Assembly (NCBI GenBank): GCA_949361645.1 | Contig: OX442420.1 | Coordinates: 1,456,244 to 1,520,243, forward strand | DNA from: Spongilla lacustris | Taxonomy: Eukaryota > Porifera > Demospongiae > Spongillida > Spongillidae | Direction of reading: 5' to 3' | Length of the DNA: 64,000 nt | In this document: in pieces, positions 60,034 through 64,000 of the stretch | Numbering within the stretch: the stretch's first letter is position 1 | Layout: every line of letters begins with the position of its first letter | The notes under the pieces: generated by a model | The model's input: the letters and a program-made list of their open reading frames with translations, nothing else | The model's database searches: none | What the model was told of the DNA's origin: nothing | Position numbers and translations under genes: made by a program

Positions 60034-60668
60034 TGTTTTATGTGTGTGTGTGTGTGTGTGTGGTGATGGTGCTATAAATCTTGTCCTGGGGGATGAGTGG
60101 GGAGGAGGGGGAATGATAATCCATATCCTGGGGGAGTGGGGGTGGTATATGTCATGTCCATGGGGGCGCTATAAATCTTGACCTGGGGTGGGGGGTGGGG
60201 GGGGGGGGTGATATAAGTCATGTCCGAGAGGGGGGGGGGGGGGGGCTGCTATAGATCTTGTCCTGGGGGGGGGGGGGGGGGGGGTGGGGGGTGAATGGTA
60301 TTAATCATGCCTTGGGGGGAGTTATAATCCATGTAGCTATAGAATATGTCCGGGGGGGGGGGGGGGGGGGCATAAATCATGTCTGGGGGGAAGTTTAAAT
60401 CCATGTATTGGGGGTGGGGGTGGGGAATGATATAAGTAATGGGAGTGTTGTGAATGGTATAAAACATGTCCTGCGGGAACTACAAATCATATCCTGGGTG
60501 TAGTGTACTGAGACATACTGCAGTCCTGAGGGATGTGGTGTGATGTGTGACTGTCCAGTAATATATCTGTCTTGAGGGAGGGTATAATTAGTATCTGTGT
60601 CCAACGGGGTTACTTTATAAATAATGTCATCAGTAGGGGTGTACACTTATTAACTGGAATAGCCCATT
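59758..60668. mobile_element. TIR element filled with G-rich minisatellite
   Basis: AATAAGTGTACACCCCTACT at about 59773 and its inverse at about 60634-60653 form inverted ends of roughly 40 bases (also TGATGACAT and GCTATTTC/GGAATAGC). Between them are about 15 units of a degenerate phrase ATAAATCATGTCCTGGGGGG with G runs of 6 to 20, and a GT/TGTG microsatellite (59925-60063). No coding content. No convincing target duplication. Confidence 0.65.
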
Positions 60669-60779
60669 GTGTGGCATGGTCTTCTAGTGTATGCATTTTG
60701 TAGGGCAGTTTTCACCATGCACCTGTTGCTGCTACCCACTTGCATTGGTGCATACCAGTGCGTTGCATTGGAGCTCAGG

Positions 60780-61370
60780 GGGCTGTGTCAGAAGGCAGGA
60801 ACACAGCTGACTGACACTTCAGCTGGTTGAAAATAGTCTGGCTTGCAAGAGGTGGACAATGATCATGAGAGAAGAATGGAGGTGGGGCAATCTTCCAAAG
60901 TGCTATATATGAACCTATTGGGTGTGACTCGAACCTTAAATTTGGTTGGCAGCCTCTGCCAACAGTTGACCTCCTCACATGTCCTCGAAGTGCGCACACA
61001 CCTGCATAGTGATTGTGTGTATTATGAAGTCATAGCAGTTATTTATTTTGAAAAAGTGCATTTACCTTGCATGCATTCTTTATTGGTATGTATATTTGCC
61101 ACTGAAATGGCGTTATACAACACCTGTGATGTATCTCCTTTGTCAAAGGACGGTTCTTTACATAGGATGCTTACATTAGATACAGAAACATCTAGTATGC
61201 TGATATCAACAGTTGAGGCGGTGAGGCCAAAGGCAACAAGCAAATTATCTGCAATGTTTTGCAATCATAGCTGCATGGCTATTTGCTTCTATTTGCGCAT
61301 TTTAGCCGTTGCCCACACACTCTGCAGTGCTTGGGCTCTTGGTGCATGTGGTAATCCATTCCTGTATATA
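60780..61370 (-). pseudogene. RAG1-N-terminus-like transposon gene fragment, first zinc region
   Basis: On the minus strand, from about 61350 downward: DYHMHQEPKHCRVCGQRLKC, a stop, PCSYDC, then after a frameshift NIADNLLVAFGLTASTVDIS. The CRVCG motif followed by a C-x-C-type block and [LA]FG[LI].A...D matches the 53.0-52.8 kb locus and the HCRICG...F.IDV region of RAG1. The further minus sequence to 60780 is too decayed to read. Third relic of the same mobile gene in the window. Confidence 0.5.
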
Positions 61371-61726
61371 TAACACGTACATACATATGTAACGAGAATC
61401 GTATCGATTATTCATGAAATACGATCGCGTTGTTTGGGACGACAGAAAATTCGTTAGTACTTAAAGACTGAGAATTCTAACAGCCACATCTCTCTTACTC
61501 ATCGGTGTTGTAAGCTTACCTTCTGGATTAGTGCACGAAGACCACTGTACTGAATTTAGTAGACCCGGGTTGCCGAAAGTCAGGCCGGGGTCCGGCCTGT
61601 GACCGGCCGGCCTGAAAGGCCCGGCCTGCCAGGTCGGATAAATTAATGTTATTAAACAATTTATTAAAAATTCATGGCTAACCACAAAACATTATGATAT
61701 TATTAAACAATTTATTAAAAATTCAT

Positions 61727-61864
61727 ACTTCTTCAGCTCCATCCGAGCGGGTGTTTTCGCGAGCTATGCTGATTCAACAGCGCCAGAGATGGAACCTTCT
61801 CCCTCAACGTTTGGAGACGTGTGTCATGCTGAAGCACAATGCATGGTTAATTACAAGTATTTAG
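61727..61864 (+). pseudogene. hAT transposase C-terminal dimerisation fragment
   Basis: In one frame: TSSAPSERVFSRAMLIQQRQ, RWNLLPQRLETCVMLKHNAW and a stop TAG at 61862. SSAPSERVFS followed by R..L.P..LE..V.LKHN is the diagnostic C-terminal block of hAT transposases. It is intact over 45 codons, with nothing of the catalytic domain upstream. It identifies the family of the surrounding GGGTTGCCG ends. Confidence 0.85.
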
Positions 61865-61952
61865 ATAGCATGTATCTCAGACTCAGTTTCTGTATCTGTA
61901 ATTTGTAAATTGTAACCATTACCAGCTGATTGTATAATAATTATATTACTAT

Positions 61953-62500
61953 ATGGGACAGTTTCCGAGAAAACGTCCTATGTTTTATATAACGTCGTGT
62001 TAGAACGTTTGAATCGCTTTATCGTCCGAACGGTAGAGGCTATCGACTTCCTATTTTCATAACTACGTACTACACCATTGCTCTATTGTAAAACACATTT
62101 TGGTGTCTTGCACTTGCTCCGTGCCAGCATTGCAACGTTTGATACACCATCAGGTTCAACCCAACATAACTTTTCTGTAGGAGTAATCAAATCGCTTCAA
62201 ATTCGGTTGTATAGGTAGAGAGGTCCTATATCTATCGATTTGATCTGTTCTTTAATTTTTTATGCCATCCATTACGGAGATATAGTTGAACAAACTACGT
62301 ACGTGCACATTTTCCCGCTCGATTTGCGCCAATGATTTAAGACACAAAAATGTATTTTACCCTAGGGCGTGTAGTATGAAGTGTTGAAAATAGGAAGTCG
62401 ATAGCCTTTATTGTTCGGCAGATACAGCAATTCAAATGTTATAACACGATTATTTTATAATGTTATAAAACATAGGAAGTTATCTCGGAAACTGTCCCAT
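61953..62500. mobile_element. 0.55-kb foldback, GGGACAGTTTCCGAG ends
   Basis: GGGACAGTTTCCGAGAAAAC near 61955 is mirrored by the stretch ending GAAACTGTCCC near 62500. Interior phrases (GAGTAATCAAATCGCTTCAA, CTTGCACTTGCTCCGTGCCA) are shared with the outer arms of the 9.4-kb foldback, so it is a short non-satellite relative of that element. Confidence 0.75.
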
Positions 62501-62645
62501 ATGAATTAATAATTTATAATAATTAAGTGGGTGGATCCCGTCCTGCCGGCCTGTCAGTTCACGGTCCGGCCTGCCAGGCCAAGCTAAATGTCCGGCCTGG
62601 CAGGCCGACCTGCATGGCAGGCCGGCCTGGCCTTCGGCAACCCTG

Positions 62646-63311
62646 GTTACGAGCTTCGAAACACGGGTACTCAGTAATGAGGTGTTTCTTTTCAATTATG
62701 GACATACATACCGTATGTTCTAATTGTAAAACCTAATTTCCAGCCGCATACAGCCGTGAGTATTCAGCTGTTGACAGTTTGCGGGCAAATCATATGCAGG
62801 TACAGTACATGTACTTGAGTGACATGGAAGCATTATTTGATGCATGTATGTACATGCACAAGATATACCATTGTACATAATGATATCATTATTATACAGT
62901 CACATCTGGCACCCAAAGAGTTAGAGTTCTCCATACAAAAAGATGCCTGTTACAGTTGTGAACATATTATTACACTAAGCCTCTGCGCCTCACAGGCAAT
63001 CCTACAGTTTTTTCATATGCATGGAACTGAATAATATAAAAATAATTCAGTGTTTTTTAGGGTTATGCATCAAAAATGCGTTGGCTCCTGGGGCTCCTGC
63101 CCCAGATCCCGATTCGGGAGCGCTGCCCCCTAGCTGGGCGGGGACCTAGAGGGGTGCACCCTCACACACCTTCCCCGGGGCTTTCTCAATTTCATACAAA
63201 CCCTGCACCTGGCAGTGTGGGTCCTACATACATGTATTATCCTGGCTACACCACTGATTGAGTCCACTTTAAACAAATGCTCTGCACCCCCCCAACACAC
63301 AACCTGGCCAG
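62646..63311. other. Intergenic stretch with a CAGTGGCGGATC-family piece
   Basis: 63075-63170 matches 26585-26690 in inverse. GCTCCTGGGGCTCCTGCCCC is part of the GC-rich hairpin of that family. 62725-62770 resembles 47690-47740. No gene recognised. Confidence 0.4.
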
Positions 63312-63355
63312 TGGCGGATCCAGGAATTCGGCGGGGGGGGGGGGGGGGGGGGGTC
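63312..63355 (+). mobile_element. Isolated CAGTGGCGGATCCAGG end with G tract
   Basis: CAGTGGCGGATCCAGGAATT at about 63312 followed at once by a G tract (63333-63352). The inverse of the end at 43592. The rest of the element is not identifiable. Confidence 0.5.
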
Positions 63356-63737
63356 CGACATGAATGATAGATGAAGGAGGGGCGCGCGCTTCGTGCGCGC
63401 AATTTTTTTTTGCATGCATGTTGTTCCATAGAGCATGGAAACGGAGGCAGTCCCTTGCACTCAGTTAAGTTCTTGTTCCCAGGCTTATGTGGATTTTAAA
63501 TGGGTGTGTTTCATCTGTCAGTTTCGTCAGATTTGTACGTGACGTGCGCTTAGTTATTACTTCGATACTTGAGCCACTTAAAATTTGCATCATACTCAGA
63601 TAACCTACTTCAAGCAATGAACAGTATCTATTTCGTCCCCTGTACAATTTGTACGGCACAATGATTGATAGCGGACCCTATATAGCCAGCAGTTTGAAAA
63701 CCACCTAGCTCTTGGCACGTATAAATGCTGGTCAAGT
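63356..63737. other. Intergenic stretch, no gene seen
   Basis: GGGCGCGCGCTTCGTGCGCGC at 63379 is a short hairpin. No coding evidence. Confidence 0.35.
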
Positions 63738-63835
63738 GAGTCTGAGAAAAAATCGCGGGAATCACAAAGGCGACGCATGCAATTTTACGCATCACCAGAG
63801 ATAGTAAATCGTCTCTATGTCACTGTCGCGTGTAC
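63738..63835 (+). pseudogene. Possible integrase zinc-finger exon relic
   Basis: The plus strand reads SRESQRRRMQFYASPEIVNR, which aligns with SQEEQERIMIACHASPEGKS of the 22907-23140 exon. The DNA phrase CACCAGAGATAGTAAATCGTC parallels CACCAGAAGGTAAATCGTC at 23132. The conserved Cys and His are lost. Weak, but the match in both DNA and protein supports common origin. Confidence 0.35.
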
Positions 63836-63871
63836 GAACGATATCATTGCATGAAATTAAATCAGCCACCT

Positions 63872-63872
<1 letters not shown>

Positions 63873-63943
<71 letters not shown>
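63873..63943 (+). repeat. 71-base poly-C tract
   Basis: Unbroken C from 63873 to 63943. It directly abuts the hAT-type end that starts with the last C. The true length is uncertain because such runs are hard to sequence. Confidence 0.9.
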
Positions 63944-64000
63944 AGGGTTGCCGAAGGCCAGTCCGGCCTGCCAGGTCGGCCTGCCAGGCCGGATATTTAG
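63943..64000 (+). mobile_element. hAT-family left end running off the window
   Basis: CAGGGTTGCCGAAGGCCAGT at 63943, followed by GGCCTGCCAGG palindromes as in 53634-54615 and 61565-62645. The element continues beyond base 64000. Confidence 0.7.

Larger units (their letters stand above)
61565..62645. mobile_element. hAT element remnant with GGGTTGCCG ends
   Basis: The left end CCGGGTTGCCGAAAGTCAGG at 61565 and the right end GGCCTTCGGCAACCCTG at 62645 belong to the same family as 53634-54615. GGCCGGCC-rich arrays lie inside both ends. It contains the C-terminus of a hAT transposase (61727-61864) and a nested foldback (61953-62500). A ~27-base phrase TATTAAACAATTTATTAAAA is tandemly duplicated at 61648 and 61701. 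The flanking 8-mers differ (TAGTAGAC, GTTACGAG), so the two ends may derive from different insertions. Confidence 0.6.

Noticed and set aside
59918..60467. Cys/Val-rich and Pro-rich frames
   Set aside because: Direct translation of GT runs and G tracts.

Overview
This window is animal nuclear DNA, most likely from a sponge (demosponge). The grounds are a metabotropic-glutamate-type class C receptor of the kind expanded in sponges, short GT-AG introns, AT-rich intergenic DNA and a very heavy load of DNA transposons and foldback elements. The organism is inferred, because nothing here identifies a species. There is no operon structure, CRISPR array, rRNA or recognisable tRNA. One 200-base run of N (47093-47292) marks a scaffold join.

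Only two genes look intact. The first is a single-exon class C G-protein-coupled receptor (3208-5862, 884 residues) with signal peptide, Venus-flytrap ligand domain, cysteine-rich linker, seven membrane segments and a PDZ-type C-terminus. A broken duplicate lies about 25 kb downstream on the same strand (28075-30697), and its 3' flank is duplicated too. The second is a two-exon seven-pass membrane protein on the minus strand (51522-50051, intron 51099-51026) with an extracellular N-terminal domain that I cannot assign to a family. A third unit occurs three times with its 5' flank (1-790 minus, about 42.2-42.9 kb plus, 56.3-58.15 kb plus). It encodes a small unknown protein starting MK-[TI]-V and may be a repeat rather than a host gene.

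Most of the rest is mobile DNA, much of it nested. An outer element (11697-24215) with TGTCACGC ends and a GTAC target duplication contains a 9.4-kb near-perfect inverted repeat (12037-21471) whose arms are mostly a ~115-bp satellite, and a 1.75-kb element (22359-24111) with TGTCG ends and a CCGG duplication. The latter holds an integrase zinc-finger exon, so I call it Ginger-like. Further right there is a 9.75-kb TA-flanked element (31493-41243) with ~2.1-kb inverted arms and a 141-bp satellite core. That core is interrupted by a miniature LTR element (35957-37603) with 69-bp LTRs, primer-binding site, purine tract and a 5-bp target duplication.

The 43-64 kb part holds foldback elements (47801-48921 with TA duplication; 45731-45872; 55126-55268), a hAT element with a perfect 8-bp duplication (53634-54615) inside another TGTCG-type element (53481-55560), a hAT transposase remnant (61727-61864) that identifies the CAGGGTTGCCG family, and three decayed loci of a RAG1-N-terminus-like transposon gene (44.15-44.64, 53.14-52.01 and 61.37-60.78 kb). 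Smaller relics are two reverse-transcriptase fragments, an OTU-protease fragment and a PHD finger.

A theme across the mobile elements is that many ends are arrays of a short, family-specific palindrome alternating with C or G tracts. This pattern recurs in at least five otherwise unrelated families and is the main unexplained structural signal of the window.
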